Origin: Salticus scenicus
Taxonomy: Eukaryota > Arthropoda > Arachnida > Araneae > Salticidae
NCBI GenBank assembly: GCA_963930645.1
Contig: OZ005662.1
Location: 99,990,436 to 100,054,435, forward strand
Direction of reading: 5' to 3'
Length of the DNA: 64,000 nucleotides
In this document: positions 1 to 10,500 of the stretch, in pieces
How positions within the stretch are numbered: position 1 is the stretch's first letter
Layout of the letters: every line of letters starts with the position of its first letter
Made by a program: the position numbers and the translations under genes
The notes under the pieces: model-generated
Told to the model about the DNA's origin: nothing
Database searches by the model: none
What the model saw: the letters and a program-made list of their open reading frames with translations, nothing else

Positions 1-660
1 TGGGGGAAAAAAAAAATATATATATATATATAATAGAAAAAACAAAATCCAAAAATATCGAGCAATTCCATGAATTAGAGAACAACAACAACAAAAAAAA
101 ACCCAAAAAGTATATAATTTTTATCTGGGGGGGGGGGGGGGCAATGTTAATAATAATAAAAAAAAAAAAAAAGGTACTGTAATTTTTGGTCTATAATCTG
201 CAGATTATCTTTTTAAAAAGTAAATTGAAGCTGAGATACAGATGATATGCTGCTGCATATAATCTGTTGTACATTTTTTTTAAATCCACAAGTTTAGAAA
301 AATTGCCTTCTTTTTTTTCACCAACAGATGGCAGCACTGTAATAAGTTAATATTACCTGAAAAGAGTAAAAAGAAATTTACTGCAAACTTTGTGTCTCCA
401 GTGGATTTGGATGAATGACCTACTAACACTCTGCCTTTTGACCCTGAAGCACTTTAATGATGCTTTTCTTTTTTGTTATTTCAACAAATGCAGCAGAGAA
501 AAACTTTTTAATAATTTATTTATTTATTTATTTATTTATTTTTTTTTTTAATAGGCTAAATGAATAAATGAAGTACTAAGTTTTAAACCAGAAATATTAA
601 TTATTATTTTTTTTAAGTATAGATTTTGAAAAATGATGGTCTTAAAAGTCCTTTTGATCA
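1..660. other. low-complexity intergenic DNA
   Basis: A-, T- and G-rich tracts, including a G run near 127-141 and a TTTA-type microsatellite near 510-550. I see no coding frame, RNA gene or element end here. Confidence 0.6.
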
Positions 661-1011
661 AGGGTGTGCCTACACTTTTAGCCGCCCTGTATGTAAAAGG
701 TTTTCGCTAACAAGCATCTGGGCTTTGCACCCTGTATTTAAAAAAAGTAATACATAACCACAGGAAGTGAGAAACTTGGCCTATGGGTTTGATATTGAAA
801 TTTTTGTTTTCTGAATGTTGTGAGAGAAGATGATTTCAATCCTTGTATAAAGAAGGTGTGTTGAAGCTATTTTAAGTCCTGAAAAAAATATATATGCATA
901 GACCCGCCCTAAATTCTGTCCACTAAAATAAAACAACAACTATTTTTAAAATATAAATAGTGTGTGAACATTAAAAAAATTAACACTATTTATTAAACAT
1001 TTACATAGTTA

Positions 1012-3275
1012 AGATGGAATAGAGGAGAAAAGAAAATAGAATTGCAGTAATTGCTTTACACAAGTGTAGCAAGAAACCAAAGGAGATTTTCAACTTGCTA
1101 AAGTCGCTTCATTGGTGTTCATCCAGTGAACTATTAAGAGGTATAATGAAGCATCCTCTACCGACAACCCCAGTAGCAGAATTTTTTCTGTCACTCTGTG
1201 ATACGATTTAGGCATTAAAAAATAATCTGCAACATAATTTCACAATAAGTTATGGGGAAAAAAGTTACCAGATTCAGTAAGCTTATTTTTATTACAAGTT
1301 CTATGTAATGTTACTAATCTGTTAGATATCTCAAAGCATTGTAGTTATGATATTTTATTTACATATAATTAGGTAAACAGTTGGCATTAACCATTATCCT
1401 TTATATCACATAAGAAAAAATACCTTTGTCCATGATCTTGAAAATATTCAAAGAAGCAATAAAAAAAATACATGAGTAGTGAGTGATATTGAACAATTTT
1501 ACCTCTAATTAAGTTTTACACATTTATGCTGCATATAGAGAACGATTGAAAATCACAAGACACCTGCTGGGAGTTTCATTACCGATTGTTAGAAAATGGT
1601 AAAGGAGGGGGAGGGAATCCCAAAAAATTACATGAATGTGAGATATTGAACAATGCTACTTTTTTTTTTTTAGGTTTCTAAAAACAAATAAAACAAGTTT
1701 AAAATTAATATTGACATTTACGTTGCATATGGAAAAACACTGAAAATCAAGCATTTCTGTAGAACGTCTGATCGCACATTGTTAGTGAGGGAGGGAGGGG
1801 GTCATAAAAAATATATAAGTACAATATTGAACAATTTTACCTCTTTATAGGTTCTAAAATCTAATAAAGCGTGTTTAAAATGAATATTAACATTTATGCT
1901 GTCGATGGAGAAAGATTGAAAATTACAAGACCTCTGTGGAGTGCTTGATCACCAATCGTTAACGGGGGAGGGAGAGTACCAAAAATAAATATATGAGTGA
2001 GAGATACTAAACAATTCTACTTCTTTATAGGTTCTGGAATCTAATTAAAAAAGTAAAAAACAAAAATTGACATTTCTGTTGCAGATAGAGAAAGAATAGA
2101 AAATCACAAGGATTATGCAATCCATTTAATCGCCGATCATTAGTGAGTGGGGAGGTGGGAGTCACAAAATATTACATGAGTGAGAGATATTGAACAATTC
2201 TACCTATTTATAGGTTCTAGAATCTAATAAAGCATGTTTAAAATGAATATTGACATTTGTATTCTAGATGGAGATGGATTGAAAATCGCTATCTTTCCTG
2301 TCAAAATCGCGAGACTTGGAATCTCTGCACAATACTGTTTCAGAAATAATCTGCAGACTAAAGAAAAAATCTGCAACATACATCTTGCGTCTCGCATTTC
2401 CTACTATGGGGCCGACAATAGGCTATGAATTGGTCATCATTGTATGAGCAGAATGCCAGCTCCTGTTAAGGACACAAGGAAAGCATTCACAGAAATCTGC
2501 TATGTAAACAAAAAATCATGGCTCGTGAGGTGAATATCTCTACCAGGACAATGTCCCACTTTATAAAAAAGACCAGGCACTTGGTGCTTACCATAGAAGT
2601 ACTACTCAGTGACTTATGGCTGCTCTTAAGTATATTTGTATAATCAGAGTGAAAGTTCTGTTACAGCAGCACGTGGATAACAAACATCGGCAAATTCTTT
2701 TTTCGGATGAAAAAGTCTTCACTGTGAAAGAAAAATTCAACAAGGAAAATGATAGGGTGTTAGCTTGGAATTCTAAAGAAGCTGGAGAAAAAATTCCAGT
2801 CGTCATCCTGCTTCAGTAATGGTTTAGTGGAGAGTTTCGTGTGAATGTGTAACCAGGCTACATTTTTGTGAAAAAGATGTAAAAACATCAGCAAAAAAAG
2901 TAATAAAACGACTTACTGGAACAAGTTGTGAAGCCCTTAAGTGATACCTTGTTCACTGGAAAGCACTGGATATTCCAGCAGGATTCAGCACCAACACACA
3001 TGGCAAGAACGACCAGCGATGGTGTCTCAACTTACTAGAGTTCAGTAGAGCTAATCATTGGCGAGTGGGAAGTGCAGATTTGAATCACTGGACTACCTTC
3101 TTTGGAACATTTTAGAGGAGAAAGCCTGTGCTGAGACGCATCAAAATATTGAGAATTTAAAATCAGATTTAGTGAAGATAGCAGCAAAAATTCCAGTTGA
3201 ATTTGTGCATGCAGCGATATATGAGTAGCTGTAGCATTTGAAGAAATGTGTGAATGCGAAAGGGATCATTTTGAA
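1012..3275 (+). pseudogene. mariner-family transposase relic
   Basis: Broken transposase of the mariner type (cut-and-paste DNA transposon). The N-terminal helix-turn-helix region is read from about 1012 to 1180. The catalytic part is readable from 2640 to 3270 only by changing frame several times. Visible landmarks are ILFSDEKVFTV near 2695-2725, WIFQQDSAPTHMAR near 2965-3005, and a degraded version of the usual SPDLNPLDY signature near 3075-3095, followed by a LWNILEEKAC-like stretch. These are typical of the DD37D/DD41D branch of mariner. Stops and frameshifts are frequent and the N- and C-terminal parts are separated by the tandem array at 1460-2290, so it cannot be active. I could not identify reliable terminal inverted repeats. 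Confidence 0.75.
1460..2290 (+). repeat. tandem array, about 180 bp period, five units
   Basis: Five diverged direct units each contain a GAGATATTGAACAATT-like core (near 1478, 1641, 1821, 2000, 2182), then a run resembling CATTTATGCTGCATATAGAG and a G-rich GGGGGAGGGAG stretch. Spacing is about 160-182 bp. The array sits between the two readable parts of the mariner relic. Confidence 0.75.
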
Positions 3276-3446
3276 TATTATTATTATTATTATTTTTTTT
3301 TTTGGTAATATATTGTAAGCAATAAATAAAATGTATGTAAAATTTAAACTGTGTTTCATTTTCCATAACAACTAGACATTTTTAATTGGTAGGCAGAACT
3401 TATGACAGGACTTAGACAAAATTACCCTATATTTCTCTCTCTCTCT

Positions 3447-3481
<35 letters not shown>

Positions 3482-4138
3482 GTTGAGGATGAATACATTT
3501 TAACACAATTTTATTTATCTGTTGTTTTATTTTATCATTAGCAAACCTACTTGGCATTGCCAGGGCTAAAGTAATATTTATAGAATTTAAGAAGAGTTAT
3601 CAAAGTTCCTGACAGTTCAGAAATTCGAAACAATTGAAGTTTAACATTGGGGCAACAGATTTCAGGTAATTTTTTTTATGCCACTTTTACATATTGCAAT
3701 TTACCATTACACACTAACATTTGCCATTTCTGCTATGCTAACTGTTGGAGAGAAATTGTTATTTTAGAGATACTCTCCAATCTGTACCATTCATTGCGTT
3801 GATTTATTTCTAAAAAAAATAATCTAAATAATACCCAAGTTCATTAAATCTTTACTGGGTCATAAAATAAAATTTTGAATACTAAAAATATCTCCTATTT
3901 TATTAAGCTGTCTTCTTGGAATAACTTATCTAGAAACCAATGAGAAAAAACAGTAAGAATTTATAACAAATAACCTTTTATTCATCTTTTATTCTAAACA
4001 TAAAAAATTCTTTATCAAAATTAAATTAAGGAGATATCCTTGTTGATAATAAATCAATAGCACTTTAAATGGGATTCAGCCAGTTTTTAAGGAGGAAGAA
4101 AAAAAATGAAATCTAAAAACTTTAGATATTTTCTTTTT
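3276..4138. other. no recognisable gene
   Basis: Contains a CT microsatellite and a long T tract at 3428-3478, then unstructured AT-rich DNA. Nothing else seen. Confidence 0.5.
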
Positions 4139-5490
4139 ACTTCCTTATACAAAGTATAAGGAAGTATAGTAATCCCGATTTGCGAAATGGATTTTGTATT
4201 TCAAATTGCTCGAAAACGAATGATCGCTGAATGTTGCCAATTTATACATGTGACTGTCATGATGTCTAGTTACACACCTGCAAGTGTCGTCTTAACACGA
4301 GCTCTCGTTTTAGAGATATAAGGGATTTTACACGATTTTTCGTGACGTCTGTATGTGTGTGTGTGTGTCTGTGTGTGTGTATGTCGCATAACTCAAAAAC
4401 GGTTGGACGTAGAAAGTTGCGAATTGGTACATAGGTTTGTTATAACATCTAGTTGTGCACCTCCCTTTTTGGACTTTGTATGATTTTCCATTTTGGAGAT
4501 ATTTAGGAAAATTAGGTTCATAATGACAAAAATACATAGGTTTTGGCCATAATGTATCAAAAAACGGTATAGACAAATCTTGCAATCGATTTTTAACTAA
4601 CTTCTCGACTAGCTAGATATTTGAAATTTTCAGGACAGCTCACAACACGGTGACAATACATTTTTCTAATAATTTTTGTCAACTATTTCAAGTCCCGCTG
4701 CCTTCGGCAGCGCTTATATGATTCGACAGAAAATTTATTTAACTAACTTCCCGACTAGCTAGACATTTGAAACTTTCAGACTAGATCAGAACACGGTGAA
4801 AATATTTTTTTTTAATACTTTTAGCCAACTGTGTAGGGTCCCTGCTGCCTTCGGCAGCGTTACCAGTGCAAATCTTGGAATCGATTTTTAACTAACTTCC
4901 CGAGTAGCTAGACATTTAAAACTTCCGGAAAAGCTCAGAACACTGTGACAATGCATTTTTTAAATATTTTTAGCCAATTGTTTCGGGTCACTGCTGCCTG
5001 CTGTAGCGTTTATATGGTTCAACAGAAAATGTATTTAACTAACTTCCCGACTAGCTAGACACTTGAAACTTTCAGAATAGTTCAGAACACGGTGGATATG
5101 CATCGTTTTAATACTTTTAGCCAACTGTTTCAGGTCCCTGATGCCTTCGGCAGCGTTTATATGGTTCAACAGAAAATTTATTTAACTAACTTCCCGACTA
5201 GCTAGACATTTGAAATTTCAGAGTTCAGAACACGGTGAAAATACCTTTTTTTAATACTTTTAGCCATTTTTTTCGGGTCCCTGCTGCCTTCGTCAGCGTT
5301 ACCAGTACAAATCTTGCAATCAGTTTTTAACTAACTTTCAGAAAACCTCAGAACACGGTGATAATTCATTTTTTTTGTTGTTGTTTTTTTAAATATTTTT
5401 AGCCAACTGTTTCGGGTCCAGTGTCAAAGTTTTTTAACATTATGTATATTTCTAAAAGTGTATAAGGAAGTCATGTGGTGCCCACATCAG
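4139..5490 (-). mobile_element. Helentron-like non-autonomous element, family D
   Basis: Seen: the left boundary is a perfect hairpin with a 12 bp stem, ACTTCCTTATAC, loop AAA, and its complement (4139-4165). At the right boundary the same block (GTATAAGGAAGT) is followed by CATGTGGTGCCCACATCAG, whose ATGTGG and CCACAT pair. Read on the minus strand this is: 5' mini-hairpin, inverted-repeat block, about 147 bp tandem repeats, 3' hairpin. Known: Helentron-associated elements (DINE-1/HINE) have asymmetric terminal inverted repeats, a 3' hairpin and central tandem repeats. Inference: family D is such an element. No Rep/helicase is encoded. Confidence 0.65.
4595..5420. repeat. six tandem units of about 147 bp
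   Basis: The anchor AACTAACTT recurs near 4595, 4741, 4890, 5037, 5184 and 5329 (steps 146, 149, 147, 147, 145). Each unit continues with CGACTAGCTAGACATTTGAA, a CAGAACACGGTG segment, a T-rich stretch, and a GC hairpin CTGCCTTCGGCAG. Two subtypes occur: units 1, 3 and 6 are preceded by AATCTTGCAATC-like sequence, and units 2, 4 and 5 by GGTTCAACAGAAAAT-like sequence. Confidence 0.85.
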
Positions 5491-6251
5491 ATTTTTTTTA
5501 TATAATTTAAAGTATAGACTCACCCGACGACGAGCATTCAACATTAAGGTAATCCAGAATTTGGACATCAGGCATAACGGGCTATTTATTAACAGAACTT
5601 TCACCAAAATTTCTAGAGCATCCTAACTACGGCGAGGGTTCATGGGATCATTTCCTTTCCCGCATCATTCACCTCAGAAGGCTCCTTTGTTTTTACTCTC
5701 CAGTCATCCGACGATTTCTACTCCTGGACTCTTGGGCGTACTTGTCTCTTCCCGGTCTAGCATCTGCGAGGGTACAACCTTTTATTCACTGGATCATTTC
5801 TCCTTCAAAAATTTTCCATCTGACGATATTTTGTATTTTTCACTTACAGGCCCATTTTGACTCTGCCTTCTGCCACAAATGGGGCCTTTCCCTTTTTTGT
5901 TAGTGGTCATTTTTTTTACCAATGTACTTCTATGCTTCTCTTCTCTTGATCCCCTCTGATCTTCTTAGAAATCTCGGTTCTTGAAAATCTGCTCCATCTC
6001 TTTTTTCCTCATTTATAGCTGCAATAAACCATTTTTGTGAGCTTTTGTCGTTTAATGTCAAACGCTTTCTTCGCTGCATCGCCGGACCGCCTCGTAGATT
6101 CATATCAAGACCACATTACAATTCTTCCTCCTTCAATTTTACAATTATGGCTTCCCGCTTTTACATCTAGCAATTTATCGCTCACGTTAAAAAAGAAACG
6201 TTTTTACCTGCCCATATTTACATACAAATCACTTTTTAAATTGTATTATAT
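5491..6251. other. unassigned stretch with a pyrimidine-rich open frame
   Basis: A 72-codon open frame on + (5642-5860), rich in Ser, Pro and Phe, starts at ATG but resembles no family I know. The region is CT-rich on the + strand and could be a retroelement untranslated region. No function is assigned. Confidence 0.3.
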
Positions 6252-6308
6252 AAACATAAAGTATATTAAAAACATTATTTTTACCTTACATAAGTCCTAA
6301 ATACCTTC

Positions 6309-6354
6309 ACTATACGTATTTCAAGTGCCAGCGCACTCATCCTCAGGTGAACTG
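6309..6354 (-). ncRNA. candidate hammerhead ribozyme, PLE left arm
   Basis: Mirror image of 10240-10285. Minus strand CTGAGGA (6346-6340), a stem-loop AGTGC/GCACT, then GAAA (6322-6319) followed by the palindrome ATACGTAT. See the right-arm copy for interpretation. Confidence 0.5.
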
Positions 6355-8327
6355 TGACATCTCGTTCCACTGTTGTCATCGGGTATCGTCGGCGTTGGTT
6401 CTTCATTTCTTTTCGTCTTGGTTGATTGCTTGATTAAGTGGTTCCATTCTTTAGGGATTCGTGCATGTTCGCGGTCATTTACTGCCATGGGGTTAGTAAT
6501 GATTTCTAGCGCTTCTCTTTTGAGGGCATAACTGTGATTATTGTAGTGGGCGATTTTATTAGTATGTATGCTGTTAATATTAATTGGGTTATTGAGGTGA
6601 GCGGATGTGAGCGCGGTGGATTGACGGTTATGATTTAAGTCGGATTTATGTTCTTTTTCGCGATCTATTATTTTCCGTTTAGTGACACCAATATAGCATG
6701 CGCTGGAGTTATTATTGTAGCTGAAATCTATTTTATAAATGCCGGAAGTGGATCTATTGTCAATCTTGTCTTTATCATTTCTAATATGTTGAAAAATATT
6801 CCGGTTAGGTTTAATTGGAATGTTTATATTGTATTTTTTAGCGGCATTTTTTATTTTTATACTTGCGCCATTGCTGAAAGGGATTGGGGTAGTGAATTTT
6901 GGTTTTTCATTTTGAGCGTTGCTAATTTTATTAAGGATTTTTATACGTTTTCTATATAGTTTGTTGATAATATTTTTGGGGTAGTTGGCTTTATAGGCGA
7001 TATCTTTAATAAATTTAAGTTCTTCGTTGAGGAGGGTTTTATTGGAGCAGATAAGGATCGCGCGATTTATATAAGATCTTAAAGCGGCATATTTATAGGG
7101 AAGGGGGGTATGGCAGTGTTTATTGATGATTTCATTATTGGCTGTTGGTTTCCTGTAAACAGTGGTATCGATTGTGTTGTTTGAATTTTTCGTTATTTTA
7201 ATATCTAGGTAGTTCAATGTGTTGTTAGTTTCATTTTCCATCGTGAATTTTATGTTTTTATCAAGGCTATTGAGATCGTTTAGAATTTTATTGGTGTCGG
7301 AATTTTTCGGTAAAACTGTAAAAACGTCATCGACGTAACGAGTCCAGATTTTAGTTTTATTAATAATGTTAATGGCGGAGTTTTCGATAAGTCTCATCTT
7401 TAATTCTGCGAGGATCCCTGAGATGGGCGACCCCATGGGAACGCCCTGCTTTTGTTTGTAGATGTCATGATTAAATTGGAAGTATGATTCGTTTAGGAGC
7501 AAGTTATTGGTGCGGATTAAGGTTTCGCTAATCTTATTATCGCCGTATGTTTCAACTATTTTTCCGTTAACAATATTTGCTATTTCGGTAGTGTCAATGG
7601 AGGGATAAAGTTCTTTGACGTCGAAGCTTAACATTAGATCATCAGAATTTATATTGCTATCGCGAAGTTTTTGTATGAATTGCTCGTTGGAGCTTATAGA
7701 AAGATCGGAGTGGGGGAGAAGAGTTTGATAAATATTTTTCATGTACCGTTCTAAAAAATATGTGGGGCCTTCTGATTTGTTAACTATGGGGCGTAAAGAT
7801 GGTGGATTTTTATGGTCTTTATACTTAGCGAATATGCGCGGGATAATAGGTGCGAAGTTGTTATTAGAAGGTGGGGTATTGTGGGGCCAGTGTCCTGTTT
7901 TTAGTAGATCTTTAATTTTAGCGTTTAGTTTATTTAATGGGGAGGTTTTAAGTATTTCAGCGTTTAATTTGTTAATCGTATTTAGCATAAGTTCGTTGTA
8001 GTTAGTGCGATTTAGTATGGTGATAAGGTTCGTTTTATCAGATTTTAAGATAGTGATATCTTGATTATTTTTCAAATTTTCTAGACATTTAATGTCGGCG
8101 GTATTGGTGTATTTATTGTTAGGTTCAGATATAGATTTTATAGCAATATTCCGTATATTTTGTTGTTTTTCGGGGGGAATCCTTTCGATAGCGGTTTCAA
8201 TATGCGCGATGGTGTCTTTTAAATTATTTGTTTCATTAAGAATGTATTTGGGGCCCAGTTTTAGGAGTGCATCTTCGTGGGTATTGGGTTGGTAGTACCA
8301 ACCAACCCAATACCCACGAAGATGCAC
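6321..8327 (-). CDS. Penelope-like reverse transcriptase / GIY-YIG endonuclease, minus-strand arm
   Basis: 668-codon ORF equivalent to the plus-strand copy at 8267-10273. It encodes a telomerase-like reverse transcriptase fused to a GIY-YIG nuclease, the retrotransposition enzyme of Penelope-like elements, expected to act in the nucleus. The protein differs from its twin only at residues 10-12 (Trp-Tyr-Tyr, in the palindrome loop), at residue 125 (Ile against Lys) and at 317 (Ser against Pro). The first nine residues are antisense sequence from the opposite arm, so this Met is an artefact of the head-to-head join. The native N-terminus, before the LLKLGPKYI segment, is lost. No frameshift or stop interrupts the frame. 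Confidence 0.85.
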   Translation of the reverse strand: MHLRGYWVGWYYQPNTHEDALLKLGPKYILNETNNLKDTIAHIETAIERIPPEKQQNIRNIAIKSISEPNNKYTNTADIKCLENLKNNQDITILKSDKTNLITILNRTNYNELMLNTINKLNAEILKTSPLNKLNAKIKDLLKTGHWPHNTPPSNNNFAPIIPRIFAKYKDHKNPPSLRPIVNKSEGPTYFLERYMKNIYQTLLPHSDLSISSNEQFIQKLRDSNINSDDLMLSFDVKELYPSIDTTEIANIVNGKIVETYGDNKISETLIRTNNLLLNESYFQFNHDIYKQKQGVPMGSPISGILAELKMRLIENSAINIINKTKIWTRYVDDVFTVLPKNSDTNKILNDLNSLDKNIKFTMENETNNTLNYLDIKITKNSNNTIDTTVYRKPTANNEIINKHCHTPLPYKYAALRSYINRAILICSNKTLLNEELKFIKDIAYKANYPKNIINKLYRKRIKILNKISNAQNEKPKFTTPIPFSNGASIKIKNAAKKYNINIPIKPNRNIFQHIRNDKDKIDNRSTSGIYKIDFSYNNNSSACYIGVTKRKIIDREKEHKSDLNHNRQSTALTSAHLNNPININSIHTNKIAHYNNHSYALKREALEIITNPMAVNDREHARIPKEWNHLIKQSTKTKRNEEPTPTIPDDNSGTRCHSSPEDECAGT

Positions 8328-10273
8328 TCCTAAAACTGGGCCCCAAATACATTCTTAATGAAACAAATAATTTAAAAGACACCATCGCGCATATTGAAAC
8401 CGCTATCGAAAGGATTCCCCCCGAAAAACAACAAAATATACGGAATATTGCTATAAAATCTATATCTGAACCTAACAATAAATACACCAATACCGCCGAC
8501 ATTAAATGTCTAGAAAATTTGAAAAATAATCAAGATATCACTATCTTAAAATCTGATAAAACGAACCTTATCACCATACTAAATCGCACTAACTACAACG
8601 AACTTATGCTAAATACGATTAACAAATTAAACGCTGAAAAACTTAAAACCTCCCCATTAAATAAACTAAACGCTAAAATTAAAGATCTACTAAAAACAGG
8701 ACACTGGCCCCACAATACCCCACCTTCTAATAACAACTTCGCACCTATTATCCCGCGCATATTCGCTAAGTATAAAGACCATAAAAATCCACCATCTTTA
8801 CGCCCCATAGTTAACAAATCAGAAGGCCCCACATATTTTTTAGAACGGTACATGAAAAATATTTATCAAACTCTTCTCCCCCACTCCGATCTTTCTATAA
8901 GCTCCAACGAGCAATTCATACAAAAACTTCGCGATAGCAATATAAATTCTGATGATCTAATGTTAAGCTTCGACGTCAAAGAACTTTATCCCTCCATTGA
9001 CACTACCGAAATAGCAAATATTGTTAACGGAAAAATAGTTGAAACATACGGCGATAATAAGATTAGCGAAACCTTAATCCGCACCAATAACTTGCTCCTA
9101 AACGAATCATACTTCCAATTTAATCATGACATCTACAAACAAAAGCAGGGCGTTCCCATGGGGTCGCCCATCTCAGGGATCCTCGCAGAATTAAAGATGA
9201 GACTTATCGAAAACCCCGCCATTAACATTATTAATAAAACTAAAATCTGGACTCGTTACGTCGATGACGTTTTTACAGTTTTACCGAAAAATTCCGACAC
9301 CAATAAAATTCTAAACGATCTCAATAGCCTTGATAAAAACATAAAATTCACGATGGAAAATGAAACTAACAACACATTGAACTACCTAGATATTAAAATA
9401 ACGAAAAATTCAAACAACACAATCGATACCACTGTTTACAGGAAACCAACAGCCAATAATGAAATCATCAATAAACACTGCCATACCCCCCTTCCCTATA
9501 AATATGCCGCTTTAAGATCTTATATAAATCGCGCGATCCTTATCTGCTCCAATAAAACCCTCCTCAACGAAGAACTTAAATTTATTAAAGATATCGCCTA
9601 TAAAGCCAACTACCCCAAAAATATTATCAACAAACTATATAGAAAACGTATAAAAATCCTTAATAAAATTAGCAACGCTCAAAATGAAAAACCAAAATTC
9701 ACTACCCCAATCCCTTTCAGCAATGGCGCAAGTATAAAAATAAAAAATGCCGCTAAAAAATACAATATAAACATTCCAATTAAACCTAACCGGAATATTT
9801 TTCAACATATTAGAAATGATAAAGACAAGATTGACAATAGATCCACTTCCGGCATTTATAAAATAGATTTCAGCTACAATAATAACTCCAGCGCATGCTA
9901 TATTGGTGTCACTAAACGGAAAATAATAGATCGCGAAAAAGAACATAAATCCGACTTAAATCATAACCGTCAATCCACCGCGCTCACATCCGCTCACCTC
10001 AATAACCCAATTAATATTAACAGCATACATACTAATAAAATCGCCCACTACAATAATCACAGTTATGCCCTCAAAAGAGAAGCGCTAGAAATCATTACTA
10101 ACCCCATGGCAGTAAATGACCGCGAACATGCACGAATCCCTAAAGAATGGAACCACTTAATCAAGCAATCAACCAAGACGAAAAGAAATGAAGAACCAAC
10201 GCCGACGATACCCGATGACAACAGTGGAACGAGATGTCACAGTTCACCTGAGGATGAGTGCGCTGGCACTTGA
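8267..10273 (+). CDS. Penelope-like reverse transcriptase / GIY-YIG endonuclease, plus-strand arm
   Basis: 668-codon ORF. Landmarks in order: LLKLGPKYI near residues 21-29; the LKSDK element near 94-98 (the DKG-type motif of PLE reverse transcriptases); RT motif A with LSFDVKELYPSID near 233-245; motif B QGVPMGSP at 294-301; motif C with YVDD at 331-334; and a C-terminal GIY-YIG nuclease with GIYKIDF at 529-535 and YIGVTKRK at 545-552, followed by the expected Arg and Glu of the nuclease (REKEH near 557-561). It is shorter than full PLE ORFs because the 5' end is truncated at the palindrome centre; residues 1-12 come from the other arm and the loop. The stop TGA (10271-10273) overlaps the hammerhead-like core. 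The open frame and near-identity of the arms indicate a young insertion. Confidence 0.9.
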   Translation: MHLRGYWVGSTNQPNTHEDALLKLGPKYILNETNNLKDTIAHIETAIERIPPEKQQNIRNIAIKSISEPNNKYTNTADIKCLENLKNNQDITILKSDKTNLITILNRTNYNELMLNTINKLNAEKLKTSPLNKLNAKIKDLLKTGHWPHNTPPSNNNFAPIIPRIFAKYKDHKNPPSLRPIVNKSEGPTYFLERYMKNIYQTLLPHSDLSISSNEQFIQKLRDSNINSDDLMLSFDVKELYPSIDTTEIANIVNGKIVETYGDNKISETLIRTNNLLLNESYFQFNHDIYKQKQGVPMGSPISGILAELKMRLIENPAINIINKTKIWTRYVDDVFTVLPKNSDTNKILNDLNSLDKNIKFTMENETNNTLNYLDIKITKNSNNTIDTTVYRKPTANNEIINKHCHTPLPYKYAALRSYINRAILICSNKTLLNEELKFIKDIAYKANYPKNIINKLYRKRIKILNKISNAQNEKPKFTTPIPFSNGASIKIKNAAKKYNINIPIKPNRNIFQHIRNDKDKIDNRSTSGIYKIDFSYNNNSSACYIGVTKRKIIDREKEHKSDLNHNRQSTALTSAHLNNPININSIHTNKIAHYNNHSYALKREALEIITNPMAVNDREHARIPKEWNHLIKQSTKTKRNEEPTPTIPDDNSGTRCHSSPEDECAGT

Positions 10274-10285
10274 AATACGTATAGT
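10240..10285 (+). ncRNA. candidate hammerhead ribozyme, PLE right arm
   Basis: Seen: CTGAGGA (10248-10254) matches the hammerhead core CUGANGA. A stem AGTGC-GCTG-GCACT follows, then GAAA (10272-10275), overlapping and running into the self-complementary ATACGTAT. Known: PLEs carry minimal hammerhead ribozymes with very short helix III that work as dimers. Inference: this is the element's self-cleaving motif. The unpaired T before GAAA is a weakness. Confidence 0.5.
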
Positions 10286-10396
10286 GAAGGTATTTAGGAC
10301 TTATGTAAGGTAAAAATAATGTTTTTAATGTAAGTTTTCGTCCTATTATGAAAGTAATTAATATTAAAAACATAAAGTATTTTTACATATATTTAG

Positions 10397-10500
10397 ATTA
10401 CACACATGTTTGTTTTATTTCCTTTTGTAAATAAAGGTGTAATTTTAATTATACACATTTTTGTTTAATTTCCGTTTATAAATAAATGTGTAATTTTAAT
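10397..10500. repeat. two direct copies of about 51 bp
   Basis: Units share CACATNTTTGTTTNATTTCC, then a GTAAATAAAGGTGTAATTTTAA-like segment; the offset is 51 bp. Just right of the PLE insertion, not part of it. Confidence 0.7.

Larger units (their letters stand above)
6252..10380. mobile_element. Penelope-like element inserted as a 4.06 kb palindrome
   Basis: Seen: positions x and 16594-x are complementary from 6265 to 10329, giving two arms of about 2029 bp around a loop of at most 7 nt (8294-8300). The insertion is bracketed by an identical 13 bp direct repeat, AAACATAAAGTAT (6252-6264 and 10368-10380), taken as the target duplication. On the right only, 38 nt (10330-10367) lie between palindrome and target duplication. 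Each arm carries the same 5'-truncated RT + GIY-YIG ORF pointing outwards. Known: PLEs often insert with inverted, truncated copies, variable target duplications and a short one-sided extension. Inference: one insertion event made by fold-back copying. Confidence 0.9.

Noticed and set aside
4595..5420. CRISPR-like array
   Set aside because: Units are 147 bp direct repeats without unique spacers, in animal DNA.
6265..10329. Palindrome as a sequencing or assembly artefact
   Set aside because: Considered because arms are near identical, but the asymmetric 38 nt extension, the flanking duplication and the two coding differences favour a real insertion. Not fully excluded.
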